Source: Winogradskyella sp.
GTDB taxonomy: Bacteria; Bacteroidota; Bacteroidia; Flavobacteriales; Flavobacteriaceae
NCBI GenBank assembly: GCA_002722255.1
Contig: PBLD01000001.1
Location: 672,438-736,437, forward strand
DNA: 64,000 nucleotides
Reading direction: 5' to 3'
The notes below the pieces were generated by a model, which saw nothing but the letters and a program-made list of their open reading frames with translations, was not told the DNA's origin and did no database searches. Shown here in pieces: positions 1 to 7,986 of this stretch (its first letter is position 1; every line of letters begins with the position of its first letter). Position numbers and translations under genes: made by a program.

Positions 1-149
1 AAATTGAAACCGAATTAGAAGCTGTAAAAAACTACTACTTTGATGCTGAAATTAAAAACGATGAGCTCTTTTTTGACTACAAACTAAAGAAAGGCGTTTG
101 CCAAAATATGAATGCAAGTTTTTTGTTGAAGAAGATGGAAATTGTTTAA
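1..149 (+). CDS. MutS-family DNA mismatch repair ATPase, 3' end only
   Basis: This is a partial gene whose 5' part lies outside the window; the visible frame starts at base 3 and ends at a TAA at 147-149. The last 48 residues contain YYFDAEIKNDELFFDYKLKK followed by GVCQNMNASFLLKKM. This resembles the end of the MutS domain V ATPase of Bacteroidota MutS-related proteins, where the segment after the Walker B and switch histidine ends in a similar NASFLMKKMGI. The stop codon overlaps the stop of the convergent GldM-like gene by two bases. Which MutS paralogue it is cannot be told from this fragment; identity rests on recalled family similarity. Confidence 0.7.
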   Translation, partial: IETELEAVKNYYFDAEIKNDELFFDYKLKKGVCQNMNASFLLKKMEIV

Positions 150-880
150 TTGTCTTCAACAATTCTTATTAGAATAGGACTAGGAGCTTTAAGAGAATAA
201 GTGCTTTTCGATCCAATTATAGACCATCTAATGTCAAAAATTTTAACAGAGTCATTGATTTTAAGTTTTTCTAAAACATTTAGTTTTTCTGCATCTAAAA
301 TAGAGCCATTAACTTGAATTATTTCAGTATCGTTTATTTTTAATTTAAAATGTCTAACCTGAAAAGACCAGTCAAAGATAAAATCTTCGACTTTAACGCT
401 AATTGAACTTTCTTTCATCAGTTTATTTTTTGTCATTTTTAATTCACAATCACGACCACAACCAATGCCATTTATTGTGCCAATAGGTGCAGAAATATCT
501 TTAATCCTTAATGACTTTATTTCGGTTAATGAATCTCCATTTTTAAGTTTAGATTTAATCGCTATATCTACTGTTTTACCTGTACCAGGATTTAAATTAT
601 AATTTCCTAAACTGTCAATTTTTTTTAAGCCTGGAGCAGTAGCTTCAAAGGAAACAGCATTAGGTTTTGATATATAAATAGGATTAGCAACACCTCTATA
701 AACCACATTCATTTTTTTAAGTTCAAAAGCGGCTTCTTGATTTACAGTATCAGCAGTTTCAAGTTTTTTAATACGTTCTTTTAAGGCTTTGTTTTCTTTA
801 AGTAATTCAGTTTTGCTGTATGAAGATTTACAACTTTGTATAAGAAATACAAGACTTAAAAAGAGTACTAAGCGTTTCAT
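146..880 (-). CDS. Lipoprotein with GldM-like C-terminal domain
   Basis: A 244-residue protein. The longer open frame begins at a TTG at 985, but the ATG at 880 opens directly onto a lipoprotein signal peptide (MKRLVLFLSLVFLIQSC), so that start is preferred. After the lipidated Cys comes a short coiled coil (ELLKENKALKERIKKLE). The rest, from KKMNVVYRGVANPIYISKP to the end, resembles the third and C-terminal domains of GldM, the periplasmic shaft of the gliding/type 9 secretion motor. Full GldM has an N-terminal membrane helix and about 510 residues, so this is a stand-alone domain on a lipid anchor, not GldM itself. Role unknown; periplasmic, facing the inner or outer membrane. Confidence 0.7.
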   Translation of the reverse strand: MKRLVLFLSLVFLIQSCKSSYSKTELLKENKALKERIKKLETADTVNQEAAFELKKMNVVYRGVANPIYISKPNAVSFEATAPGLKKIDSLGNYNLNPGTGKTVDIAIKSKLKNGDSLTEIKSLRIKDISAPIGTINGIGCGRDCELKMTKNKLMKESSISVKVEDFIFDWSFQVRHFKLKINDTEIIQVNGSILDAEKLNVLEKLKINDSVKIFDIRWSIIGSKSTYSLKAPSPILIRIVEDN

Positions 881-945
881 AAAGATTGGTTGGTTTTCAA
901 TATAATAACGGAAATAAAAATCTATTAGTGTTTTAGAATGACAAT

Positions 946-976
946 AAAAAAACCCTTTCCAAAAACAGAAAGGGTT
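946..976 (-). terminator. Rho-independent terminator of the phytase operon
   Basis: A perfect 9-bp inverted repeat, AACCCTTTC (951-959) and GAAAGGGTT (968-976), lies just downstream of the phytase stop codon. On the minus strand it is followed by a run of T (the A run at 946-950). Confidence 0.8.
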
Positions 977-1008
977 CTTAACCAATTATAAAAATTAACT
1001 TGAAAAAA

Positions 1009-2025
1009 TTATTTCAATTTTAATGAATCCAAAGCATGAAAGAAAAAGTCTTGCTCGTCATTCATAGATACAAACAGTCCTTTTGGGTATTTTTTACCTA
1101 AAGGTGTCGTTACAACATCACAACCGTCAGTTTCAATTGTACCTAAGTTTATTTCCTTTACAAAGCTATTATCGCTTCGTTTAAAGATGTTAAAACTGTG
1201 GTTTTGTTGGTTAGATACAATGATGAAACCATTACCATTTGGGTAGGTTGCAATCGCAATACCTTCAATATCATCCTTAAAATTATCCGTTCCGAATAGT
1301 GCAATTTCCTTGTTTCCCTTTTTAGGATCTGCGTGGTATTTTCTAATACCAACGCCTTCGTCAGAGAAATATACAAAGCCTAATTCGTCATCTACAGCAA
1401 TGGCTTCAATTTCTTTTTGCCCACTAAAAGTTCCCATTTTACGTAATAGATTGGAATGTACTCCCAAAGAATCGCTAACCAAGGCATATTGGTATAAATA
1501 ACCTTCCGTTGGTCCTGCTTTTCTACTCACAAATACAGAAATCTCTTCAGTTGATGGATTCTTATAAATAGAAACTCCCATTGGTCGTTTTTGTAAAACA
1601 TCAGTTTCATCTTCAAATACTTTAAAACCACCATTATCCAATGGTTTCATATCTGGTACTGAGTACACTCTGATTTGGTTTTTTTCACGTTCAGAAAACA
1701 CCATAATATCAGTTTCTGTTGAATCCGAAAGTTTAAAACCGTATTCTACATCAACGTTATTAGGGTAGCTAACACCTGTTAAGCTTTTCTCCTTTATGAT
1801 TTTTCCGTCTAAATCTAAGGCGTAAACACCACCATCAATTTCATCTTTATCAGTACCAAAGACAATACTTTTTTCAGGGTTTTTGTGATTAATCCAAATT
1901 GCTGGGTCGTCACTATCGTGTGGTAATTTTTCGGATGTTAGTGTTGGCGCAATTTCTGGTAATCCGTTTCCGCAAGAAAAAACTACAGCAGAAATAACAC
2001 CTAGTATTAAGGTCTTCTTCATCAT
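1009..2025 (-). CDS. Beta-propeller phytase (3-phytase) lipoprotein
   Basis: A 338-residue secreted lipoprotein; signal peptide MKKTLILGVISAVVFSC. The mature part matches six-bladed beta-propeller phytases, which release phosphate from phytate with calcium: it has the early DDPAIWIN motif, NNVDVEYG, the RPMGVSIY segment, AIAVDDELGFVYFSDEG and DDIEGIAIA. Length agrees with the family. The frame is open upstream to an ATG at 2046, but that start would overlap the TonB receptor gene; ATGATG at 2025/2022 lies one base after its stop and opens directly on the signal peptide, which suggests translational coupling. The TonB receptor upstream is probably the matching outer-membrane importer. Substrate beyond phytate is not certain. 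Confidence 0.88.
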   Translation of the reverse strand: MMKKTLILGVISAVVFSCGNGLPEIAPTLTSEKLPHDSDDPAIWINHKNPEKSIVFGTDKDEIDGGVYALDLDGKIIKEKSLTGVSYPNNVDVEYGFKLSDSTETDIMVFSEREKNQIRVYSVPDMKPLDNGGFKVFEDETDVLQKRPMGVSIYKNPSTEEISVFVSRKAGPTEGYLYQYALVSDSLGVHSNLLRKMGTFSGQKEIEAIAVDDELGFVYFSDEGVGIRKYHADPKKGNKEIALFGTDNFKDDIEGIAIATYPNGNGFIIVSNQQNHSFNIFKRSDNSFVKEINLGTIETDGCDVVTTPLGKKYPKGLFVSMNDEQDFFFHALDSLKLK

Positions 2026-2026
2026 T

Positions 2027-4864
2027 TTACTTTTTGAATAAATCATATTTTAATCCGAATGTTAAACGCATATCGTAGTATTCCATTTGCATTGTTCTGC
2101 TACTCACACCTTGATAATAACGTAACGGTTGGTTAGTAATGTTATTAAGGTTTAAGTAAAGACTTAAGTTGTTATTTAGTGCCACGTTTGCATTGAAATC
2201 TAAGAAAAATTGCTCGTCGTAATAACGGTCTTCAAACGCATTTCCACCAATTTCATCGATATAAGCATCAGAATAATTAGCCGATAAACGCAAGCTGAAT
2301 TTTTTACCAGCATAACCTAATGAACCATTGAACATATTTGGCGATGTTTGTGGTAAGTCTAAATCTGTGCGCTCTTCACCATCTTCGTTGCGGATACCAT
2401 CTGCACTAGAGGTTAAATACGTATAGTTAAGATAAATACTGAAATTTTTAGCAAAACCAGGTAAGAAATCTAAACGACGTTGAAAAGACACCTCTGCTCC
2501 AAATACTGAAGCATCATCACCATTTAGAGGTTGGTATACTTCGTAACCGTTTTCATCTTCTGATTGAAATACATAAGTAAAGTCCGAAATGCTCTTGTAA
2601 AATAAACCACCAGAAACAATACCAACAGATTTAAAGTAGTGCTCTGCCATAAAGTCGAAATTCATAGACGTTGTTGGGTCTAATTCAGAGTTTCCTAAGA
2701 AAATTTCTTCATCTTCGTTATTGATTTCTCTGTATGGTACTAAATCTACATAGTTTGGTCTTGCTAAAGTGTTAGTCCAAGCAAAACGTAAAACGGTATT
2801 ATCCGTTACATCATATTTAAAATGAACACCTGGTAATATGTTGGTGTATGAGTTTTCGTCTTTAACTTCAGCAATACCATCAACATCACCATCTTCGTTA
2901 AATACAAGCTCGTTACCTGTACTTTCAATAGAAGTATGTTCTAATCTTACACCAGCTAAAACACTTAGCTTGTCTGTAATATTTTGGTTAAGCATAGCGT
3001 AACCTGCATATACGTTTTCGTTAACGTCAAAGTTAGCAGTAGCATATTCTTCTGGTAAATCTTCACCTTCAAAAAGGTTGGTGTCGTTAAGATTTAAGCC
3101 ACCCAAAAATTCTGGACTAGCAAATGTGCCAATTTGGTATTGGCTGCCAGCTAAGAAGTCTGTATCAGAATAGCTTCTTGTAGGAACCATACCTAAGAAT
3201 TCTAATGCACCAGTTTCATCACTGTATTCTATAAAACCGTTTGCTCTGTTTTTATTTTTTAATCTTGTTTTAGCACCAAACTTTAAAAAGCCGTCATTAC
3301 CATCAATTATAGATACTGGCAATTGTGCATTAACAAAAATATTAATGTCTTCTTCTTCTGTATATTGGTTTTCTTCTGTAAGCTCACCAAATTCAAAATC
3401 AGCAAAATTAGCATTGGCAGGATTTGTAGGAGTGTACAAAGGTTTATCTTGATTGTTATTAAAGTCGATTATGTATTCACTCTCATACTCTAAATAACGC
3501 TCGTTTAAACGCTCTTCTGAAGCTTTAGCAAAAGAAGCCATCCAATCGAATTGAACACTACCAAAAAGGTGCTCACCTCCAAGGCTATAGTTTTGCATAC
3601 GTTGGTCTTCTAAACGTCTGTTTTTATTTCTGTCATTTCCAATACCACCTTTAGATTGGCGTTTTGCTTCAACAGGAAACATAGTAAGGTTACCATTACC
3701 ATCTACTGAAAAATCGCCAGGAGCAATGTCTTCACCATCAAGGATTTCATGCTCTAATCTAAAACGGTTTTCTCTATCGTCTCTCCAGTTATAGATAGAT
3801 TTAAAATAAACAGAATTATTATCATCGAATTTGTAATCTAAGTTAGCTGAGAAGCTACGACGTACACGTTGTACTAGATATTCTCTAATTTCAAAAACGT
3901 TAGCATAAGGATTTACATCTAATTCAGTTAAGTTATCTTCATCATCAAACTCATTAAATTCAAACTCGTCTGTCCATTCAGCTTCAACGTTATCACTTCC
4001 AAAGTCATTATCGTTAATAGATGCAGAAACCATCCAACCAAATTTATCGTTTTTACTTCGGTCTCCAACTAAGAACGATCCGTTTAAAATTCTTTTGTCT
4101 GTAATAAAGTTAAGACCAGAACCAACAGTTGCAGACAAACGGAAACCTTGAGGCGATGTACGCGTAATTAAGTTTACAGAACCACCAAGAGCGTCAGCAT
4201 CCATATCTGGTGTTACGGCTTTGTTTACTTCAATAGTTTGAATCATATCGGACGGAATTAAATCCATCTGAACGTTACGGTTATCACCTTCAGCAGAAGG
4301 AATTCTACTGCCATTTAAAGTCACAGAGTTTAATTGAGGAGAAAGACCGCGAACAATAATGTTACGTGCTTCACCTTGATCTACTTGCATCGTAATACCA
4401 GGAATACGCTTTACGGCATCACCAATATTGGCATCTGGGAATTTCCCTATTTGATCAGTAGAGACAACGTTAGTAATGTTTTGTTTGTTCTTTTGGGTGT
4501 TTAGAGCTCTTGCTTGTCCACTAAGACCAAAACCATTGATAGTAACTTCTTCTAGAGCAGTATCTTCGGAGTTTAGTGCAAAGTTTAGAGTTACAGTTTG
4601 GCTTGCAACAATATCTATATCTTCAGTCACATCTGAATAACCAAGATATTTTACAGTAATAGTATGTTTTCCTTCAGGAATATCTACTAACACGTATTTT
4701 CCGTTAAAATCAGTTACTGTTCCTTTGTTAAGTGATGTGATAGAAACTGTAGCACCAGGAATGGTAAGACCATCCTTATCGGAAATGACACCTTGTAAAT
4801 TTCCAGATTGTGCGAATCCGAATAAAGAGAGGGTTAAAAATAAAAGGGTAAAATAATGTTTCAT
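2027..4864 (-). CDS. TonB-dependent receptor, phytase-linked
   Basis: A 945-residue outer-membrane receptor. The signal peptide (to about residue 20) is followed by a carboxypeptidase-regulatory-like beta-sandwich (GVISDKDGLTIPGATVSI, about 25-105), a plug (about 115-235, with GRFPDANIGDAVKRIPGI-type segment and VNLITR end) and a 22-strand-type barrel ending in an aromatic-rich terminus. No SusD partner is present, so it belongs to the SusD-less receptors. It is immediately upstream of the phytase gene, one base apart from its start, and downstream of a membrane-bound regulator. Known TonB receptors import siderophores, vitamins, sugars and other large ligands; import of phytate-derived inositol phosphates is inferred from context only. 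Confidence 0.9.
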   Translation of the reverse strand: MKHYFTLLFLTLSLFGFAQSGNLQGVISDKDGLTIPGATVSITSLNKGTVTDFNGKYVLVDIPEGKHTITVKYLGYSDVTEDIDIVASQTVTLNFALNSEDTALEEVTINGFGLSGQARALNTQKNKQNITNVVSTDQIGKFPDANIGDAVKRIPGITMQVDQGEARNIIVRGLSPQLNSVTLNGSRIPSAEGDNRNVQMDLIPSDMIQTIEVNKAVTPDMDADALGGSVNLITRTSPQGFRLSATVGSGLNFITDKRILNGSFLVGDRSKNDKFGWMVSASINDNDFGSDNVEAEWTDEFEFNEFDDEDNLTELDVNPYANVFEIREYLVQRVRRSFSANLDYKFDDNNSVYFKSIYNWRDDRENRFRLEHEILDGEDIAPGDFSVDGNGNLTMFPVEAKRQSKGGIGNDRNKNRRLEDQRMQNYSLGGEHLFGSVQFDWMASFAKASEERLNERYLEYESEYIIDFNNNQDKPLYTPTNPANANFADFEFGELTEENQYTEEEDINIFVNAQLPVSIIDGNDGFLKFGAKTRLKNKNRANGFIEYSDETGALEFLGMVPTRSYSDTDFLAGSQYQIGTFASPEFLGGLNLNDTNLFEGEDLPEEYATANFDVNENVYAGYAMLNQNITDKLSVLAGVRLEHTSIESTGNELVFNEDGDVDGIAEVKDENSYTNILPGVHFKYDVTDNTVLRFAWTNTLARPNYVDLVPYREINNEDEEIFLGNSELDPTTSMNFDFMAEHYFKSVGIVSGGLFYKSISDFTYVFQSEDENGYEVYQPLNGDDASVFGAEVSFQRRLDFLPGFAKNFSIYLNYTYLTSSADGIRNEDGEERTDLDLPQTSPNMFNGSLGYAGKKFSLRLSANYSDAYIDEIGGNAFEDRYYDEQFFLDFNANVALNNNLSLYLNLNNITNQPLRYYQGVSSRTMQMEYYDMRLTFGLKYDLFKK

Positions 4865-5012
4865 TTAAGGTTGATTTTTGTTTTCCTCAAAACTAGTTTG
4901 AAGCCGACATTTGTAGATAAAATGAGCGTTAACAAAACGTAACAGAACCTTGTAAAATGGGTATAAATGAAAGCAACATTTACACTAAATTAACATTGAG
5001 AAAAGAATTTGG

Positions 5013-6611
5013 TTAATCTAGTTGAAGATTTAGTAAATAGTCTTGGAGGTCGTCTTTTGATTCTAAAGGCAATTTTTTTCTTAGACGATATCTCGCTATT
5101 CGAACACTATCTGGAGTAATGTGAAGAATGTCTGCAATCTCTTTTGAAGAGAGATTTAATCTCAGTAACATGCACAAGCGCATTTCTGATGAGGACAGCT
5201 TATCGTTTACAATTTGTTTTAGGGTAGAAAAGAAGTTCGGATGAATCTGCCCAAAGTAGCTCATAAGCTCTGCCCATTCATTATTATTTTCTAGATCTGC
5301 TTCGATATCTTTAACAATATCTTTTAGTTTTTTAGAAACGAGTTCATTATTGCGATTCTTTAACTTAGAAAGGGTTTTAGAAATGTCTGAAAGCTTTTTG
5401 TTTTTATGCGCAATATGAAGGCTGTAATTGGTGAGAGAAGAGACTTTAATATCTATTTCTCTATTCAGAGCAATTTCTTTAGCTACCTTTTTATCTAAAT
5501 CTGCCTGAAGTAATTGTTGTTTATATTCTAGTATCCGGTTTTCGTGTTTTTTTCTCTTTTTCCAGTATATAAAACCTACTATCAATGCCAGGATAATTGC
5601 GCCTGTAATTATTAAAATAACATATTGGCGTACTTTATTTATTTGATTTTCTTTATTTAGCAGTTCAACTTCAGCTTCTTTTTCCTTAACGTCATACAGC
5701 ACTTGCATTGCACTTACCATTTCGGTAGTGTTTTTTTTGAGCTCTTCTTCATTTACAACAGACTGATTGTTGAGGTAGTTATAGGCTTTTTCAAAATCTC
5801 CAGTATCAGCATAAGTTCTTGCAAGATCTTTTAAGGCACTTTCAATTTGAGATGCATTATTAGTTTGTTGTGCTAGTTTTAATGCTTCTTCTGTATAGAA
5901 GATTGCCTTTTCATAATTTTTGGTCTTACGATTGGCATCACCAAGATTATTGATAATATTTATCTGTAAATCTGAGTTACTATGTTTTGCAAATTCTTGC
6001 GCTTTTTTGAAATAACTGTACGCAAGGTCATATTGTTCAAGGTCTTCATAAATACTTCCTATGTTTTCATTTACCGTTGCAAGACCAGTACTGTCATTTA
6101 GCTTTTTAAATATAGCAAGACTTATATTTTGGTATTTCAAAGCACTGTTATAATCACTTTGCTTTTCGGCAATACTACCTAATAGCGCATTAGCTTCGGC
6201 TTTGCCTTTTTCATAGCTAATAGTTTCAGAGAGATCAAGGCTGATGAGTGAGTATTTTTTAGCTTCAATATATTTTTTAAGGTCGAGATCTATTGAAGCT
6301 AATGAATTGTAAACGTATACAGAACAGGAATCTTTAGTTTTTTGAATATCTAAATATGCCTGATAGTTTTTTAGGGCTTCAGCATAAAGCTCAATAGCCT
6401 TGAAGAAGTTTCCAAGCTCAATATAGGTTTTTGCTATTTTCTGAGTGTTAGATTCTGCTTTTGCAAATTCTAGTCTTTCTTTTAATTTATATAATTGTTG
6501 GTCTAGTTGTTCGTTGTTTTTCGAAGACTGTGAATTAGCAATTCCGGAAATTAAAAAGTATATGAATAAAAGGCTTTTATGAAAACTCAAGGTTATTTTA
6601 TTTAAACTCAT
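5013..6611 (-). CDS. TPR-containing membrane regulator with C-terminal LuxR-type HTH
   Basis: A 532-residue protein. The open frame extends to a TTG at 6623, but the ATG at 6611 begins a normal signal peptide ending in ISGIANSQ, so it is chosen. Residues about 35-300 form tetratricopeptide repeats (for example ALKNYQAYLDIQKTKD, AYSYFKKAQEFAKHS, AIFYTEEALKLAQQ). One membrane helix (VILIITGAIILALIVGFIYW) and a coiled coil follow, and the C-terminus (LSSSEMRLCMLLRLNLSSKEIADILHITPDSVRIARYRLRKKL) is a LuxR/sigma-4-like helix-turn-helix. Such proteins are common in Bacteroidota as one-piece periplasmic-sensor regulators. It lies upstream of the TonB receptor and phytase on the same strand, so local regulation is likely but not shown. 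Confidence 0.85.
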   Translation of the reverse strand: MSLNKITLSFHKSLLFIYFLISGIANSQSSKNNEQLDQQLYKLKERLEFAKAESNTQKIAKTYIELGNFFKAIELYAEALKNYQAYLDIQKTKDSCSVYVYNSLASIDLDLKKYIEAKKYSLISLDLSETISYEKGKAEANALLGSIAEKQSDYNSALKYQNISLAIFKKLNDSTGLATVNENIGSIYEDLEQYDLAYSYFKKAQEFAKHSNSDLQINIINNLGDANRKTKNYEKAIFYTEEALKLAQQTNNASQIESALKDLARTYADTGDFEKAYNYLNNQSVVNEEELKKNTTEMVSAMQVLYDVKEKEAEVELLNKENQINKVRQYVILIITGAIILALIVGFIYWKKRKKHENRILEYKQQLLQADLDKKVAKEIALNREIDIKVSSLTNYSLHIAHKNKKLSDISKTLSKLKNRNNELVSKKLKDIVKDIEADLENNNEWAELMSYFGQIHPNFFSTLKQIVNDKLSSSEMRLCMLLRLNLSSKEIADILHITPDSVRIARYRLRKKLPLESKDDLQDYLLNLQLD

Positions 6612-6670
6612 AAATAAAAGCAACCAATGTTATTTAAACCTGTAATTTTTATGATGAAAATGTTACCAAT

Positions 6671-6704
6671 AAAAAAGCGGTTAGATTTTCTAACCGCTTT
6701 TTAA
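6671..6704 (-). terminator. Terminator of rplU-rpmA
   Basis: GCGGTTAGA and TCTAACCGC form a perfect 9-bp stem with a 3-base loop, flanked by A and T runs, just downstream of rpmA on the minus strand. Confidence 0.85.
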
Positions 6705-6726
6705 ATATTTTATTAAGAAAGATTTC

Positions 6727-6987
6727 TTAAGCCTCAAATGGTGCTATAGAAACATAAGACTTATTGTCCTTCTTCTTAGTAAATGTTACAATACCATCAA
6801 CTTTAGCATGTAAAGTGTGGTCTTTTCCTTGGTATACATTTTCACCTGGGTGGTGAGTGTTACCTCTTTGTCTTACGATGATGTTCCCTGCAACAGCAGC
6901 TTGACCACCAAAAATCTTAACACCTAAGCGTTTCGATTCTGATTCTCTACCGTTTTTAGAACTACCAACTCCTTTTTTATGAGCCAT
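6727..6987 (-). CDS. rpmA: 50S ribosomal protein L27
   Basis: The 86-residue protein begins [20 protein letters not shown] and continues [23 protein letters not shown], the standard bacterial L27 sequence. L27 reaches the peptidyl-transferase centre of the large ribosomal subunit. No N-terminal cleavable extension of the Firmicutes type is present. It follows rplU with a 43-bp gap in the usual rplU-rpmA order, and a strong terminator lies directly downstream. Confidence 0.98.
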   Translation of the reverse strand: MAHKKGVGSSKNGRESESKRLGVKIFGGQAAVAGNIIVRQRGNTHHPGENVYQGKDHTLHAKVDGIVTFTKKKDNKSYVSIAPFEA

Positions 6988-7030
6988 TGTCTTAAGGTTT
7001 TATTTTGTTAATATTAATGGATTAGAAAAA

Positions 7031-7696
7031 TTATTTTTCAATTCCACCGTCTAATCTGTCTTGTAATTCTTTTAATTCGTCCCACTTACCATCAGCAGCT
7101 AATTTAGCTTGCTTTGGCCAAGTATCTGTAACGATGTGTGCTAATCTAGAGCTTGCTTCAGAAAGAACACTGCTTAATTCTTCTGGAGTTGCTTTAGCAA
7201 CTTTAGCAAAAGTTTCAAATCCAGCGTTTACCAATGCTTCAGCAGCTTTAGGTCCAGCACCTTCAATTTTCTTTAAATCATCAGCTTTACCAGTTGCTTT
7301 TTTAGCTGCTGCTTTAGGAGCGGCTTTTTCAGCTTTAGGTTCAGCTTTTTTAGTTTCTTTCTTAGGAGCAGCTTTCTTAGCTCCAGAAGCAGTAATACCT
7401 TCAATTACGATTTCAGTTAAGGCTTGTCTGTGACCGTTTTTTACACGGTAACCTTTACGTCTTTTCTTTTTGAAAACTATTACCTTATCACCTTTAAGGT
7501 GCTTTAAGACTTTTGCACTTACTTGTGCTCCGTCTATAGCTGGGGCGCCTAAAGTAACATTGTTACCATCACCTATAAGAAGTACGTTGTCAAAATCAAC
7601 TTTTTTACCTTCTTCAGTAGATAAACGGTTAACAAAAACTTTTTGGTCTTTTTCAACTTTAAATTGATGCCCTGCTATCTCTACAATTGCGTACAT
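7031..7696 (-). CDS. rplU: 50S ribosomal protein L21 with C-terminal helix-hairpin-helix extension
   Basis: The 221-residue protein is twice the usual length of L21 (about 103). Residues 1 to about 103 are canonical L21 (MYAIVEIAGHQFKVEKDQKV, KRRKGYRVKNGHRQ). A lysine/alanine-rich linker (about 104-138) follows, then a helix-hairpin-helix-like domain beginning DLKKIEGAGPKAAEALVNAG and ending in a charged tail. Such extended L21 proteins occur widely in Flavobacteriia; the function of the extra domain is unknown to me, though helix-hairpin-helix motifs usually bind nucleic acid. It heads the rplU-rpmA operon behind a well-formed promoter at 7757-7787. Confidence 0.96.
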   Translation of the reverse strand: MYAIVEIAGHQFKVEKDQKVFVNRLSTEEGKKVDFDNVLLIGDGNNVTLGAPAIDGAQVSAKVLKHLKGDKVIVFKKKRRKGYRVKNGHRQALTEIVIEGITASGAKKAAPKKETKKAEPKAEKAAPKAAAKKATGKADDLKKIEGAGPKAAEALVNAGFETFAKVAKATPEELSSVLSEASSRLAHIVTDTWPKQAKLAADGKWDELKELQDRLDGGIEK

Positions 7697-7756
7697 AGCG
7701 TAACGTTTTTATTAATTTGTTTATTAAAAAAATATGCTTTTCTCAGAAAGCGGATG

Positions 7757-7787
7757 CAAATATACTCCTAAATTCCTAATCTACAAA
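7757..7787 (-). promoter_or_regulatory. Promoter of rplU-rpmA
   Basis: On the minus strand TTTG (7784-7787) and TATATTTG (7757-7764) are separated by exactly 19 bases. This matches the Bacteroidota housekeeping consensus TTTG-N19-TAnnTTTG. The predicted transcript would start near 7750, leaving a leader of about 54 nt before rplU. Confidence 0.75.
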
Positions 7788-7876
7788 CGTTTTAAGGCAT
7801 TTCACACACTTTTCAACTTAAATTCGTATGTGTTTTTAAAATAGGACACTACATGAAAAACAGTTTTTACATTTTA

Positions 7877-7895
7877 TTAGGCTAATTAAGCCTAA
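7877..7895 (+). promoter_or_regulatory. Palindrome upstream of the M16 operon
   Basis: TTAGGCT and AGCCTAA are perfect 7-bp arms around a 5-base centre. The site sits where the -33 element would be for the -7 box at 7904-7911, as expected of an operator. The cognate protein is unknown. Confidence 0.45.
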
Positions 7896-7903
7896 TGATT
7901 CCT

Positions 7904-7911
7904 TATTTTTG
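7904..7911 (+). promoter_or_regulatory. Candidate -7 promoter box for the M16 operon
   Basis: TATTTTTG matches TAnnTTTG and lies 75 bases before the first M16 gene. No TTTG is found at the usual 19-base spacing; a palindrome occupies that place. Confidence 0.45.
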
Positions 7912-7986
7912 TGTGGTTTTGTGTAACAATGCACATTATATTAAGACAAACACTTAAACAATTTAAAATTTAAACACTTATTAATA

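Noticed and set aside
920..950. Possible further repeat unit (AGAATGAC near 936)
   Set aside because: Only eight bases match the repeat end and there is no second arm; likely chance.
881..985. N-terminal extension of the GldM-like lipoprotein to the TTG at 985
   Set aside because: It would run through the terminator hairpin of the phytase operon and hide the lipoprotein signal peptide.
7134..7667. Plus-strand frames opposite rplU
   Set aside because: Antisense to an unquestionable ribosomal protein gene; composition is that of a complement of an Ala/Lys-rich sequence.
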